Positions 44,347-55,262 of a stretch of 64,000 bases of DNA are shown in pieces; the stretch's first letter is position 1; every line of letters starts with the position of its first letter. The stretch is from Toxonevra muliebris (lineage: Eukaryota; Arthropoda; Insecta; Diptera; Pallopteridae). The notes beneath the pieces are model-generated. The model ran no database searches and was not told where the DNA came from. It saw nothing but the letters and a program-made list of their open reading frames with translations. A program made the translations under genes and the position numbers. The stretch spans positions 91,071,235 through 91,135,234 of the forward strand of contig OY829326.1 in NCBI GenBank assembly GCA_963691655.1, in the 5' to 3' direction.

Positions 44347-45249
44347 TATAGGGCTCATAGGAATATTATACTATGATAACACTATAATCCTCGAAGGTGG
44401 TACAATAGTTCTTTAGGACGCTGTGCACATCCCAAAATAATAATAATAATAAGCTTCTATATCTTGTCCATTCATTGAGCAACCTGCGAGCTTCAGTTCG
44501 TAGTTTAGCTAGGTCTTTGTTCCCCAGGATACGTCCTTAGATGAGTTTACTGCACTTATGGGACAGCTTTCCTCACTTTTCTACTATTGCTGTTTTTAAT
44601 TCTAGTTAATTTCTGATATGATTTCCAACTTCTAAAAAAGTTGTATTATTGCTCGGATTATTTAGACACAGTACCTAATTTGTTTTCTTGGGATTTTTTA
44701 CTATTCTGTTGTTTGCTGGATTATTCTATTCTTATTATTATGATCTGACATTGATGGCTCACTCTAAATCTTCTAGTTATTGGCTAGCCCACTCATTAGA
44801 GTATTTTCTAGTGTTATATCTGGTACCTCTTTTCGTGTTCTTGTGTTGGTGTGTTAAACAAATTGAAAATTTCTAATCTATGACTAAGAATAAATTTAAG
44901 AATATACTTACCTCGTTGTGAGCATTGGCATCACATCCGAGTATAAGTGGCAGTTGCTTCTTGTTGCAGTAGCTTATCAGTTTATCGACCAGGCCGGATG
45001 CTACCACAACATCACGTATGCTTCCGTTGATGTTCATCGGTATTTGAACTGCTACCGGAACCACCCACAGGAACTCTGAAAGGCATAAAAACCTTTTAAC
45101 TTTTTGTTAATGCCATGCATGCTCTTGGTTTTTCACATCCGATATCCCAAATTATCTGTATGTTCTTTCTGACAGACCTCTGACCTGTCCCCAGGGTTCT
45201 TGAACCAGCACTATCCCAATATTAGACTTGGTAGTTGCTTTAGCTTTTG

Positions 45250-46185
45250 TAATGTTATTTGCAATGTAAAAACAAAAATGTTACTTTTACGGCACAAATA
45301 TTGGAATTATATGTTTTGTGTTGAATTTACATTAAAACTATCTTATTAATAATAATCCGTTTTACATTGTCATGTCAAATTATAATGTTAAAATTACATT
45401 AAAAATGTCCTCATTACTTAATACGAGTACGTGTTTCATATAAAATTTATATTATTCTGTGTAAATTTAACAATCAAAATGTAAACAGGCTAGTATAACA
45501 TTGAAAATTAGGACTGACAATACTTTTTGCATAAGTATAACATAAAAAATTTAGACTGGCAACACTTTTTAATTGTGAAATTGTTTTGCATTTTGTCGGG
45601 TGATAGTCAGAGAATATATTCTCTGGTGATAGGATAGTGGTTGTAATGGCGCACAATAATAAAATAAAACTGAAAAAGTAAATTTGTGAAGTAGTTTTGC
45701 GTTTCCTCGCCTTAATTTGTGCATAATAATATAAAATAAAATTGTTTAAAAAGTAGTAAAAATGAATAAAATATTGATAGTGAAAATAATGAATTTATTT
45801 TATTAATTGGTATTAATTTCTTCTCGGCCATTTTGTTCTGCATTGTCTAAATGAAATGATATTATATAAAATAAACATATTTATTGTGTTTTATTTAACA
45901 TTTTAAATTGTCAATTTTACGTTAAATTTATATTTTGTCAATTCAACATTGTTGTCATATCAATTCTACATTATTGTCATATCAATTTGAAATTAATTTT
46001 GCTTTAATGTTACATTTTGACATTTTAAATATCAATATTACATTAAAAAATCGATGTCAAAATTACATTGTTTTCTCATAATTTATACATTTTTCACGTT
46101 CAATCCAGTAATGTTAAAATTACATTTCGTAATGTCAACTTTGATATTTTTTAATGTTGGGTGAATATTGAAAACAAAAAATGTT
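45250..46185. repeat. AT-rich insert of repeated AATGTTAAAATTACATT-like units
   Basis: The block is made of degenerate repeats of AATGTTAAAATTACATT, TGTCATATCAATT and similar. It is bounded by directly repeated ACAAAAATGTTACTTTTAC (about 45267) and ACAAAAAATGTTATTTTTAC (about 46174). It separates the endonuclease region from the ORF1-like region of the LINE, so it is a later insertion or expansion. It has no coding capacity. Confidence 0.45.
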
Positions 46186-47256
46186 ATTTTTACAGCTGTT
46201 TTATGCACTTTTTTTTTGAGTGTGGTCATGACCCTATTTCTTCGCTGTTTCTACCATTGCCAGAGTATCATCTACCTTCTTTTAAACGCCTCATGCTTCT
46301 GTGGTTCAGTCCGGCTTTTCTCTGCCTCATTACCCTCCTGCGGACTGATTTCATCAGCGACCCTTTCCCTCGGTTCTACTGGCGGCGAGTTGTTTAAGCG
46401 GTCCTGCGCCTTCTTCCGTCGTTGTCGTCCTTCGCTTTGGTTCAATTTTTAGCTTTGCATCTTTGCTTTCAATATGTCTACTGTCCTTGCTGTCATTCCT
46501 GCTTCTAGGTGTAAATATCTGGCGATCAGTATCTCGGATATCGCTCTCCGTCTGATCTGCCAGTTGTGTTTCAGTATGATTTCCTCCTAGTTTATTTAAA
46601 TGATATATTTTGTTCATATTGAATCCGTGTAGGGGAAAATAGCTCCGCCGTGTCATAGCCCCCATTAACACGGCAAGGTCGCAGTTATTCACTTAGGCGA
46701 CCAAGTATCAGTGAGGCTTACATTAAAGACTGGGCTATTTTTGAAAAAAGCTGGGCCCCAGCCAGGTTGATTCTTGGCACGGTAGCGTAACACCATGATC
46801 CAGCCCTATACCCCCGACCATGATAAGAGTGCAGATAGCTGTACTACTGGGGAGTAACAAACACCTGACTCTTTATCTTAGCTAGACACCTCCTAACAAC
46901 TAACAGGATACTGTGGTATTTATTACCAGCCAGCACCCTTGACGAGGGCTCAGTGGAGGATTTTTACCGACCAAATAAGTACCTATGATTCATTTTTAAT
47001 GATAAACAAAAAGAAATTTCACATTTTTACATTCTATATCGGTTTTCGATACAGAGTTGCTAGCTCTGCAGAAAAACTATTGAAGGAATATTTTCCGAAG
47101 TTAACTCTGTATAGAATCCAAGCATTTATTTTTGCCAAATCGCGGGTATTTTTGAAAGATAAACCGGCCTTCGCTGGGTACTTGTTTGCACAGTGTATTT
47201 TCTGGTCAATCCAGTACTTAGATTCATTGTACCATTTTACTGTTTCCCGTGTTTTT

Positions 47257-48543
47257 TATTGGGAGTATGAATGTATAAACTCGTAATTGTGACTAACTTC
47301 ATATCTATCATACGCGCCATTTTTTTGACATTGACAGTTATTTTATGTCGAAAAGCGCAAAAATACTATAAGAATTGATCTGTCAAATAATTTTCATAAT
47401 TTTACAAAAGTATTTTACTATAGCTGAAAATGTCGAATTTCGTGCCAACAAAACATTTGCGGGAAGTTTTAATTTGCTTCCATTTAAAGAAAAACGCAAC
47501 TGAAGCACATCGTTTACTCACTGAAGCTTATCCTGACTGTGCTTTAGACGTAAGAATGTGTCAGGTGTGGTATGCCCGTTTCAAAAGTGGTGATTTTGAT
47601 GTTGAAGACAGAGAACGTTCAGGCGGCCCGAAAAAGTTCGAAGATGAAGAATTGAAGGCATTACTCGAAGAAGATTCATGTCAAACGCAACAAAAACTTG
47701 CAGAATCTTTAGGAGTTGATCAATCAACCATTTCTAAACGATTAAAAGCATTGGGAATGATTCAAAAGCAAGGAAATTGGGGGCTGTACGAATTGAAACC
47801 GAGAGACGTCGAACAACGATTTTTCACATGTGAACTGCTGATTGAACGACAGAAAAGAAAGGGTTTTCTGCATCGTATTGTGACTGGCGATGAAAAGTGG
47901 ATACGTTACGATAACCCAAAGCTTAAAAAATCATGGGGACCGCCCGGACATGCATCAACATCCACGGCAAAGCCGAATATCCATGGATCCAAGCTCGTGC
48001 TGTGTATTTGGTGGGATATGAAAGGTGTCGTGTATTATGAGCTGTTGAAACCGAATGAAACGATCACTGGCAACCGCTACCGACTACAATTGATGCGTTT
48101 GAGCCGAGCATTAAAGGATAAGAGGCCAGAATATGAGAATAGACACGACGAAGTTATTCTTCAGCACGACAATGCTCGGCCGCATGTTGCAAGGCAAGTA
48201 AAAACATACTTGGAAACGCTGAAATGGGAAGTGCTACCCCACCCGCCGTATTCTCCAGACATTGCTCCTTCTGATTACCACTTGTTCCAATCGATGACAC
48301 ATGGCCTTCCTGAACAGCACTTAAGTTCTTTCGAAGAACTCAAAAAATGGGTCGATTCGTGGATAGCCTCAAAAGATGAGGAGTTCTTTCGACGCGGAAT
48401 CCGTATGCTACCAGAAAGATGGGAAAAGGTTGTGGCTAACGATAGACAATACTTTAAAGAATTAATTTACATATAAACACTTTTTCACAATAAATGTCCA
48501 AATTACGAAAAAAATACGAGTTTATACATTCATACTCCCAATA
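47257..48543 (+). mobile_element. Complete mariner transposon (1283 bp, perfect 27-bp TIRs)
   Basis: TA at 47257-47258 and 48542-48543 flanks the element. Both ends read TTGGGAGTATGAATGTATAA then ACTCGTA, identical for 27 bp when the right end is read in reverse complement. Total length and TIR length are normal for mariner. The single intronless gene (47430-48476) occupies the centre. Matching ends, a clean TA duplication and an open transposase indicate a recent insertion. The unrelated ends of the decayed copy at about 13.8-14.8 kb show that at least two mariner lineages are present. Confidence 0.95.
47430..48476 (+). CDS. Mariner transposase, intact, 348 aa
   Basis: This is a cut-and-paste DDE/D transposase. 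Residues about 1-110 hold two helix-turn-helix units for TIR binding (RMCQVWYARFKSGDFDVED at about 42-60; SLGVDQSTISKRLKALG at about 93-109). NWGLYELKPRD (116-126) replaces the usual WVPHEL linker motif. Catalytic aspartates are D154 (VTGDEKWI), D247 (LQHDNARPH) and D282 (PPYSPDIAPSDYHLF), with 34 residues between the last two, giving the DD34D signature of true mariners. Length (348 aa) is the normal size, and there are no stops or frameshifts. The start ATG lies 172 bp inside the left TIR end. The altered WVPHEL-equivalent may affect activity; whether it is active cannot be told from sequence alone. Confidence 0.95.
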   Translation: MSNFVPTKHLREVLICFHLKKNATEAHRLLTEAYPDCALDVRMCQVWYARFKSGDFDVEDRERSGGPKKFEDEELKALLEEDSCQTQQKLAESLGVDQSTISKRLKALGMIQKQGNWGLYELKPRDVEQRFFTCELLIERQKRKGFLHRIVTGDEKWIRYDNPKLKKSWGPPGHASTSTAKPNIHGSKLVLCIWWDMKGVVYYELLKPNETITGNRYRLQLMRLSRALKDKRPEYENRHDEVILQHDNARPHVARQVKTYLETLKWEVLPHPPYSPDIAPSDYHLFQSMTHGLPEQHLSSFEELKKWVDSWIASKDEEFFRRGIRMLPERWEKVVANDRQYFKELIYI

Positions 48544-49167
48544 GCATTGTCACTGATTTTAACATCCATGTGAAATGTGCTCACTAAAACTACATTTTTA
48601 TTTGTTTTGCCTTGATATACAGTGAGAGTAATTTCATTGCTTTTATAAATCTTTGTAGAGTAAAGCGCTTGTTTCATCAGCTTTATTTCTACAGAAACCA
48701 CTCGTCTTACTTTATTAATAATTTTTTTAAAGTTTTTGAGCTGTAACGTTTCTCCCTTTGTTGAGAAAATGAATTCATCACCACATCAGACATACGGTCA
48801 GTAGTAGGCCGAGTAGTAAGTTTACCAATATTTTTCTTTATTTCCCGTTAATCATAATATACAGTATATGTATATATATATATACGCTCCAGGCTTATAT
48901 CATACAATAGAGTTTTCGATAAATTTATTCTATACTGTGGCAAATCGAAATTATCGTAGAACTTTTTAGAATCGTATTTTAGACATGGCATTTCTACACC
49001 ACGGTATTCCCCAATTTTCTTCTGCGTACTGGCGAATCATTTCTTCCTGCAATACCACGTGTGTATATCAGCTCAATACACTTTTTATGCTCTTCAATGC
49101 TAAGTGAAAAAATGTAGATTATAAATTTTTCATTTGCCTTTTTGCTTCACCAAATGTAAATTTTCTT
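48544..49167. other. Unassigned spacer between the mariner and a LINE fragment
   Basis: No gene was recognised. A short (TA)n run lies at about 48870-48890. Confidence 0.4.
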
Positions 49168-50203
49168 TCATATGTGCTTTTTCCCGCACTTCTTCAGAGG
49201 GGTCTTGATAATCTTTTAGACCCCCTCTTGAAAATCACTAGAGGTAGTATTGCACTGGATCATATACCAGAAATATGGAGTGGCCTTCATTCCGAAGGCG
49301 GGGAAGAAAGATCCTCTTCACCCGAAATTCTTCAGACCAATATGCCTAACGTCCTTCGTTTTGAAAACTATAGAGAGGGTAATAGATAACTATGTAAGGA
49401 CCGCGGTCTTAAAGAAGTTCCGGTTGCACCCATGTCAGCATGCTTATAGAGCAGGAAGATCAATAGAAACTGCCCTATATCAACTGACAAATGTACTTCA
49501 GGAAACATTAGAAACGAAAGAAATACTTTGCATGAATCTATAAATAGAGCTCTCTTACAAAGAGGGTTGAACAACACCCTAGCCCAATGGATAAGCAAAA
49601 TTCTAACTACCAGGACAGTAGAAATTCAAACTGGTAATAGCAGCATAAAAGCAAACACAACTACAGGTTGTCCACAAGGCAGAGTTTTATCACCGCTGAT
49701 GTGGAGTATTGTAGTAGATGAACTACTTGAAAAATTAGCTAAAATTTGATTAACAATTCAGGGCTACGCTAATGACATAGTAGTAATCTGTAGGGAAAAT
49801 TCGAGGATACCCTATGTGTTAATTTAATTTGCATTAATTTAATTTAATTAATGCAAATGGGTTTAAAAATAACCAAAAGATGGTGCGATAAAGTGGGGCT
49901 GAATGTCAATTCAGCGAAGACCACTATTGTACCATTTACTAGGAAGTATAAACTTAAGAATCTCAAGACCGTTAGCATAAATGGGAAAGAAATAGGATTT
50001 CAGAGGGAAGCAAAATTTTTGAGGATAAACCTAGACCAAAAACTACTCTGGAAAGCACATGTTAGTGAAATATCAAAAAAAGCTACTAGATCATTCATGA
50101 CCTGTAGATCGATCGCAGGAAAAAATTGGAGTTGTAATCCTAAAATACTGGGATGTATGTATACAATGGTAGTACGCCCAATGATTACTTATGGATCATA
50201 TAC
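49168..50203 (+). mobile_element. LOA-like LINE reverse-transcriptase fragment, plus strand
   Basis: Translation gives, across frame changes, FPALLQRGLDNLL, VAFIPKAGKKD, HPKFFRPICLTSFVLKTIER, HPCQHAYRAGRSIETALYQL, then GCPQGRVLSPLMWSIVVDEL, GYANDIVVI (catalytic FADD box with the first D changed to N) and, at 49851-50200, KRWCDKVGLNVNSAKTTIVP and VVRPMITYGSYTS. These are consecutive RT motifs of a LOA/R1-like LINE. The GYANDI change and several stops make it a pseudogene. It overlaps in family with the minus-strand element at 40-47 kb. It is 5'-truncated at about 49168. Confidence 0.8.
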
Positions 50204-50344
50204 GTCTGCTTTTAGACCAGAAAACTTGTTTCTGGAAACAATCAAATATAATGGCAGAGGAAAGAACACTCTTTTCGTCTTACCCCCGCTTTTCAACTCA
50301 TTTTGACAGTTTCCAGAAACAAGTTTCCTTGCCTAAAAGTAGAC
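50204..50344. repeat. Small palindromic MITE at the LINE fragment's end
   Basis: GTCTGCTTTTAGACCAGAAA followed by ACTTGTTTCTGGAAAC on the left matches, inverted, GTTTCCAGAAACAAGTTTCC followed by TTGCCTAAAAGTAGAC on the right, with about five mismatches in 40. The loop is about 60 bp. It interrupts the C-terminal coding part of the LINE. Confidence 0.6.
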
Positions 50345-50726
50345 CAACTGTGCGTTTACAAAAGGAAACATACGAAAAATTCATAATGAAGAAATCTTTA
50401 TTTAGAGAACCGTTAACATCGGCCGAACAAATTAATTGTACAGGCGCCATCTTGTTTGTTTGCTCTATGTAAACTCCACAATGCAGTACGGTAATGTTCA
50501 ATACGTTTGAGCTCTTTGTGGCTGCAAGGGTCGGACCTGTCTGAAAGAGAGAGGTAGGAAAAATAGGAAGTAAGAAAGAGGTAGAAGCTCGCCTGTCTTT
50601 TTCTAACTACTTTTTTTCTTTCTTTCCCTTTCAGACAGGCGTTCATGCTTGTGCTTGTGTGAACATACACTTTCCGACCACTCCAAACGAAGAATTTTCA
50701 CTTGGTTGCCATTGCCATTTGAACAC
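50345..50726. other. Unassigned spacer with an AGAAAG/CTTTCT inverted region
   Basis: No gene was recognised. GCCTGTCTGAAAGAG-like sequence at about 50537 and CTTTCAGACAGGC at about 50626 form a roughly 100-bp imperfect inverted pair. Confidence 0.35.
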
Positions 50727-52083
50727 CCAACAAACAAAACGTACCTTTTCCGTTCCAGAAGCGATACAGAAGTGCCGGATTTGTATCCAGAATTGAATCC
50801 GTTTCTGGATCGGGAAACGGTACAGTAAACGGATAAAAAGGAACATACAAAACTGACACTTTTCCGTTGAAAGTACGACAAAACATACAGTTTACGGACT
50901 GTATGTATATTCTAATTAAAAACGAAAACTTCTCCGTTAAAAATAAGACAAAACGTGCAGTTTACGAACTGTATATTCTTATAAAAAACTAAGACTTTTC
51001 CGTTATAAATACGATATGACTTTTGTAAAAATATTTCGCTTTAAAGCCATTATGGTGTTTTTACATAAATTTGCAAGCATACATTTGATGAAATGAATTT
51101 AGACCTCGAACGAAATGAATGTGCAACAAAAATTCAAAAAAGTCGATTAATCGATTTTCATGAACTTAAAACGTCGTTTAATCGACTTTGATTTTCTGAT
51201 CAATCGAAAGTCGAAAATCGATTTTTCTTTCCAGTTGCACATTAAACAATGAAAATACAACGCTATTGTAAAAAGAAATGATTTCCCAATTGTCAAAGTT
51301 CCTCTTACTTGTCAAAATGCAACTATCATCTTAATTCTTCTGCCATAGAATAGCCTATGGATGTGTGAAGTATAATAATATACAGTAGGCTAAAGAGGGA
51401 GAAAACTATTTTAGAACTATTTTAAAATAAAATGTTGAAAATTACTAGTACATAAAGCTGTACATGCATGTACTACAAATCCACAGTAGGAAAAATTTTG
51501 TAAAATTTAATATAAATGTGAGAACGGTAAAAAATTTTACACTAAAAGTCGAAAGTAAAAGTCAACTTTCGATCAAGTTTGGCAATTTAAAGTCGATTAA
51601 AAAAGTTAAAATTTTTAACTAAAAGTCGATTAAAAATCGATTTCGATTAAAGTCGAAATCGATTTGCACATCTCTACAGCATGAATTGACCATTGACAAT
51701 GGTCCAGCCTGGAATCGAAAGCTTCTATTGACACTAGAAATTGAAAAGTTCTATTGAAAATTTTCAAAAACAAAATATTATTGAAAAAACCTAACATATA
51801 AATACGATTTTACGGAATACAAACGGATACAGACTTGACGGTGAAATTACGGAAAAAACTGACAAGTTTAGAATAGTGTATTTACGGCACGTAAATGGAT
51901 CCGTTTTGGCGGAGAATTTACCGAAACCGTTTTGACGGAGTAAATACTGACTAAAAATGGAAAATTTAATAAAGGTACGACTTCTACTGTACGTTCCGTT
52001 TCTGTATAGCTTGAAACGAGTACCGTTTTTACTGTACCGTAAACACATGTGTCGTCTCTGGATTCCGTAATTTTGTTTGTTAA
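50727..52083. mobile_element. 1.36 kb element of the 'CCCAACAARCAAAA' family, with nested MITE
   Basis: The left end reads CCCAACAAACAAAACGTACC, and soon after ACGGTACAGTAAACGGATAA. The right end, in reverse complement, reads AACAAACAAAATTACGGAAT and then ACGGTACAGTAAAAACGG. The same right-hand end occurs at 3443. Between 50858 and 51020 a unit of about 70 bp (CTTTTCCGTTGAAAGTACGA, then ACAGTTTACGGACTGTAT) repeats about 2.5 times. A separate element (51117-51676) is inserted in the middle. Minus-strand ORFs at 50603-50886 and 51791-52048 read the repeats and are not genes. Confidence 0.6.
51117..51676. mobile_element. Nested MITE rich in AAAATCGATTTTC / AAAGTCGATTAA
   Basis: The left end has ATGTGCAACAAA followed by GTCGATTAATCGATTTTC. 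The right end, in reverse complement, has ATGTGCAAATCGATTTCGAC followed by TTTAATCGAAATCG. Both flanks of the element are full of (T)CGATT(A)AATCGA palindromes. Ends of the form AGATGTGCAAATCGA are common in insect MITEs. Non-coding. Confidence 0.55.
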
Positions 52084-52484
52084 AATATGCTAGTTTGTTT
52101 AGTTTGTCGCACCGATTTCATCATTCAAATGAGGGAAGGAATCTTCGTGTGCTTAATTTGTGTAAACGCATTAGCATAGTTTATCGATAACTTTTCATCA
52201 ACGATTACTTCAATTGATTTATTACCTACTATACGTTTGGGGTTAAAAAATAACGCAGAACGGTTATTCTTAGATTTTTGGATTAAAATAATAAAAATGT
52301 AAAGCAAAGGTAAAGGACAACACATTAAGAGAGATTCTAATATTTATACACATTTTATTTATTTTTTATGAATATATACTCTTGTCATTACTTCAGTGGA
52401 TTAGTGACATATATGTAGTTTACAGTACGATAATAACATGAAATTGAACTGGAAACAATAATTTAATATACCACTACTCACTCC
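52084..52484. other. Unassigned spacer
   Basis: No gene was recognised; the 66-codon minus-strand ORF at 52125-52325 has no known domain. Confidence 0.35.
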
Positions 52485-52920
52485 TTATCTTATTGCTAAT
52501 AATTTTGAATAGTTATATAACTTTCTCTTAAATAATCTAATGTCACCGTTCTTTATATCTTCGGGCAGTTCATTATAGCTTTTTAGCCCTTTATAATATA
52601 AACTACTTTTATCTGCCTCGGTTTTAAACAAAGGCAGTTTGAAATCATTTTTATTTCTAGTATTGATCGATATTTCCCAATGCACGTTTTAAATCAACAA
52701 ATACTCCTCTTTCCAACCTGCTAAAACCATATTTAGTTTTATAATGATTTTTTTCATTGTTGATTTATTGTTATCCATATTTATCGTTTGTTTAAGACAT
52801 TTCCACATCATTTTGCTATCATTGTTATTGTTATCAATCTTATACTCCATGTATTGTATCTTCTTTTTTAACAAGCTTTTTATAATATGCTTTGACCATC
52901 ATTTATCATTGATGAGATCA
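52485..52920 (-). mobile_element. LINE C-terminal fragment, minus strand
   Basis: On the minus strand, 52685-52485 reads INTRNKNDFKLPLFKTEADK and GLKSYNELPEDIKNGD, followed by FKRKLYNY. This is the C-terminal tail pattern (R...DF..P...........YN.LP..I.....F+..L) of several non-LTR retrotransposons. A linked segment, 52874-52740, reads EYKIDNNNNDSKMMWKCLKQ, which lies upstream of RT in the same kind of element. The RT itself is missing between them, so this is an internally deleted copy. Confidence 0.6.
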
Positions 52921-53085
52921 AAGCGGTGTACACGTGGTGGTTTTTCGAGTCGAGGGAAAAGAAATTTTGATTTTGGAACTACTTTAGCGTGGTATTTTGG
53001 TTTCAGTTCATCTTTAGCACGATATTTGTTTTATTGTTGAGTTGTTTCTGGATCGTAGGTGATATAGTTGTACAAACTTTGCACC

Positions 53086-55150
53086 AATTACCCTATTTTA
53101 GTTATTTGCTTTTGATATTTCTTTAATCTGTAATTGAATTCTCTCTTTTATTTATTATTACATTTAAATGTTAACGCTATGTTAAGTTAGCATACTTTCT
53201 GTAATACTGTTTTTCATGAATTTAGTTTAAAATAAATGAATCAAGATTTAACCTCGCTTGCAATCATTACATTTTGGCGACGAGGAGTAAAATAAAATAC
53301 AACAAATCGCGGTCTGCGGCTCTGCAAAAAGTGCAGCCAACGATAGCTGAGGTGATGGTAATTGCAGAATCGTTTGAATCCACAACAAAAAGAGAGCGGT
53401 TCGACTTAACTCGCTTCAACTTCTATTGTCAATGAGATCAAACACAGCGGACATTTTCAGTACAACTTGCGCCCCCGATATTTAAAGCCAAACAGAAAAA
53501 TAATGTACAAATCGTGTTCGGGCAGTGGCTCGTCGTACTCTCGCGACGATTGCAAATTTAGAAACGCAGTGTGTTTGAAGTGAAGTCGTGTTGAACACAT
53601 AGCTGCTGTTTATTTGTCAAAGAATTCTTTGGAAGGTGCTGCGAACACAAACAAGTACAGGAGTTCAAACAAACAACAACATAACAAGCAGCGAAAAGAC
53701 AAAAAACATGTAAACACACTAGAGATCATAGACGCAGTTAAAACTATCTTCACTGTAACTGGTGTAGTAAAGTAAAAACAATTAAAAAACTTTATTGATT
53801 TAGAAGTAAATAATAAAGTAGTTACGGAGATTTCAAGGTAAATATGTATAAACAAGTAAACTGATATTGAAAGGTACCCGTTACCAACAAGGAAAATTTT
53901 GTTATACATAATTCGTTATGGCAAGCAATTTTCCAAACTCGATCTGAAGGATGCGTATTTACAAAGGGAGTTAGACGAATAATCGAAAAAAGTTTAAGTC
54001 GTAAATATTCCTTACGGTTTATTTCAGTATCAACGTTTACCATACGGCATAGCGAGTACACCCGCGATTTTTCAAAAATATATAGAGCAACTTTTGCAAG
54101 GCGTCGAGGGGTGCGCAAACTATCTGGACGATATTATAATTACAGCACCGACCGTCCAGGAACACATCGAACGTTTTGACAAAATGCTATCGCTTCTTCA
54201 AGGCAGCGGTATAAAATGCAAAAAAGAAATATGTTATTTTTTAAAAGAAAAGATCGAGTAGCGGAAAAGGTATATTACCTGACGATTCAGGCGTAAAGAC
54301 TGTACGCCTCCTTCGACGTCCTGAAACTGTCAAAGATGTAGAAGCTTTCTTAGGTAAAGTGAACTACTATCACCAGTTCATACCCAACTTTTCACAATTC
54401 GCGGCCCCCATCAACAAACTACTACGCAAGGATGGGTAAATTCAATTACATTACAATCCCAATTCCAATTACAAGGAATTCTAATTGGTACTTTAATGTT
54501 TTCAATTCCTTGGTAATGGAATTGATGAAAGCTTCAATTCCATTACAAGGAATTGTAATCGGTAATTAAAATTATTAAATTCCTAGGTAATGGAATTGGA
54601 AAAATTTTCGATTCCATTACAAGGAATTGTATTTTGTAATTAAAAATATATCAATTCCTTAAAGAAATTGAAAATGTAATTGAAAAGAAAGGTATTTATT
54701 ATTTAAGTGTAATCAATTACTTTCTTAGAACTAAATTCCAATTTAGTTGGAATGATTCCTCGTGGAATTAAATTCCAATTTAGTTGGAATGATTCCCCGA
54801 AAGTAATTGATTCTCTTTTAGTTCAATTCCAATAAAGGAAAAAAAAAATTTCGGAAAATATTGAAAAATGCTTCTAATAAGCTGTTACGATAAAAGTGAC
54901 CCGAATTTTATATTGATTCGCTCGTAGCGGCTTATTAGAATGAACGCAACCGTAATCCTGTCAGTCGTTTTCAGGCTTCCGTAATAAAAGGAGGGATAAT
55001 GATACCCTATTTTAGTTATTTGCTTTTGATATTGTCATTTCATCAAATTTCTTTAATCTGTAATTGAATTCTCTCTTTTATTTATTATTACATTTAAATG
55101 TTAACTCTATGTTAAGTTAGCATACTTACTGTAAAACTGTTTTTCATGAA
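53086..55150 (+). mobile_element. Degraded Ty3/gypsy LTR retrotransposon with partial LTRs
   Basis: Partial LTRs lie at about 53091-53270 and 54997-55150. They share about 150 bp (CCCTATTTTAGTTATTTGCT on to CTGTTTTTCATGAAT) with about three substitutions and one 16-bp indel. Directly after the first is TTTTGGCGACGAGGAG, a gypsy-type primer-binding region. A purine-rich AAAAGGAGGGA polypurine tract (54986-54996) precedes the second. Between them are gag remnants with a decayed zinc knuckle (CKFRNAVCLK, then EHIAAV, at about 53550-53610) and an RT segment (53930-54240) with FSKLDLKDAYLQ, LFQYQRLPYGIASTPAIFQ and CANYLDDIIIT (catalytic YLDD). In-frame stops, loss of protease/integrase and an inserted repeat array make it inactive. 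Confidence 0.75.
54437..54840. repeat. Tandem repeat array of AATTCCATTACAAGGAATTG units in the gypsy element
   Basis: A unit of about 75 bp containing CCATTACAAGGAATTGTAAT repeats about three times; the ACAAGGAATT core is at about 54471, 54545 and 54620. A second block follows, with AATTCCAATTTAGTTGGAAT GATTCC duplicated in tandem and enclosed by inverted CAATTACTTTC and GAAAGTAATTG. The unit is itself nearly palindromic (AATTCC...GGAATT). It begins in the middle of the gypsy RNase H region, so it was inserted or amplified after that element landed. Confidence 0.65.
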
Positions 55151-55262
55151 TGACCTGAAGTCGGAAAATTGGGATCTTCAGGGGCTATTAATAAATTTTT
55201 TTATGTCAGCAGATACAAATTTTATGTCTCATGCAAAGTTGTTAATCACAAAAAGATACACA

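Larger units (their letters stand above)
40034..46975 (-). mobile_element. LOA-like LINE, minus strand, split by later insertions
   Basis: Reading on the minus strand, the order fits one element. A 5' region with a Ser/Thr/Lys-rich ORF1-like piece lies at 46692-46354. The endonuclease follows (IVLVQEPWGQVRGLSER at about 45218, KKQLPLILGCDANAHNE at about 44960-44910). Then come the pre-RT linker (44600-44456), the RT start (FNAPGVDGIFPVLLQKEKE, about 43140-43080), the RT C-terminus (41560-41200, TMYTVIVRPMIAYGA-like), a linker ending CVCITGAMRTSNSVLISLF, and RNase H (40779-40459, SSQAAIKALESYQVNSKL). The 3' UTR ends in a short (TTA)n tail near 40050. Frameshifts are many. Three later insertions break it up (separate entries). 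Similar coding sequence lies on the plus strand at 49168-50200. Confidence 0.7.

Noticed and set aside
46939..47286. 115-codon ORF immediately before the mariner
   Set aside because: It runs across the mariner's left end, so its last codons come from the transposon; no domain was recognised.
50413..50886. Cluster of minus-strand ORFs (62-92 codons)
   Set aside because: Overlapping frames over repeat-rich DNA at the end of the 'CCCAACAARCAAAA' element; no similarity to known proteins and no consistent frame.
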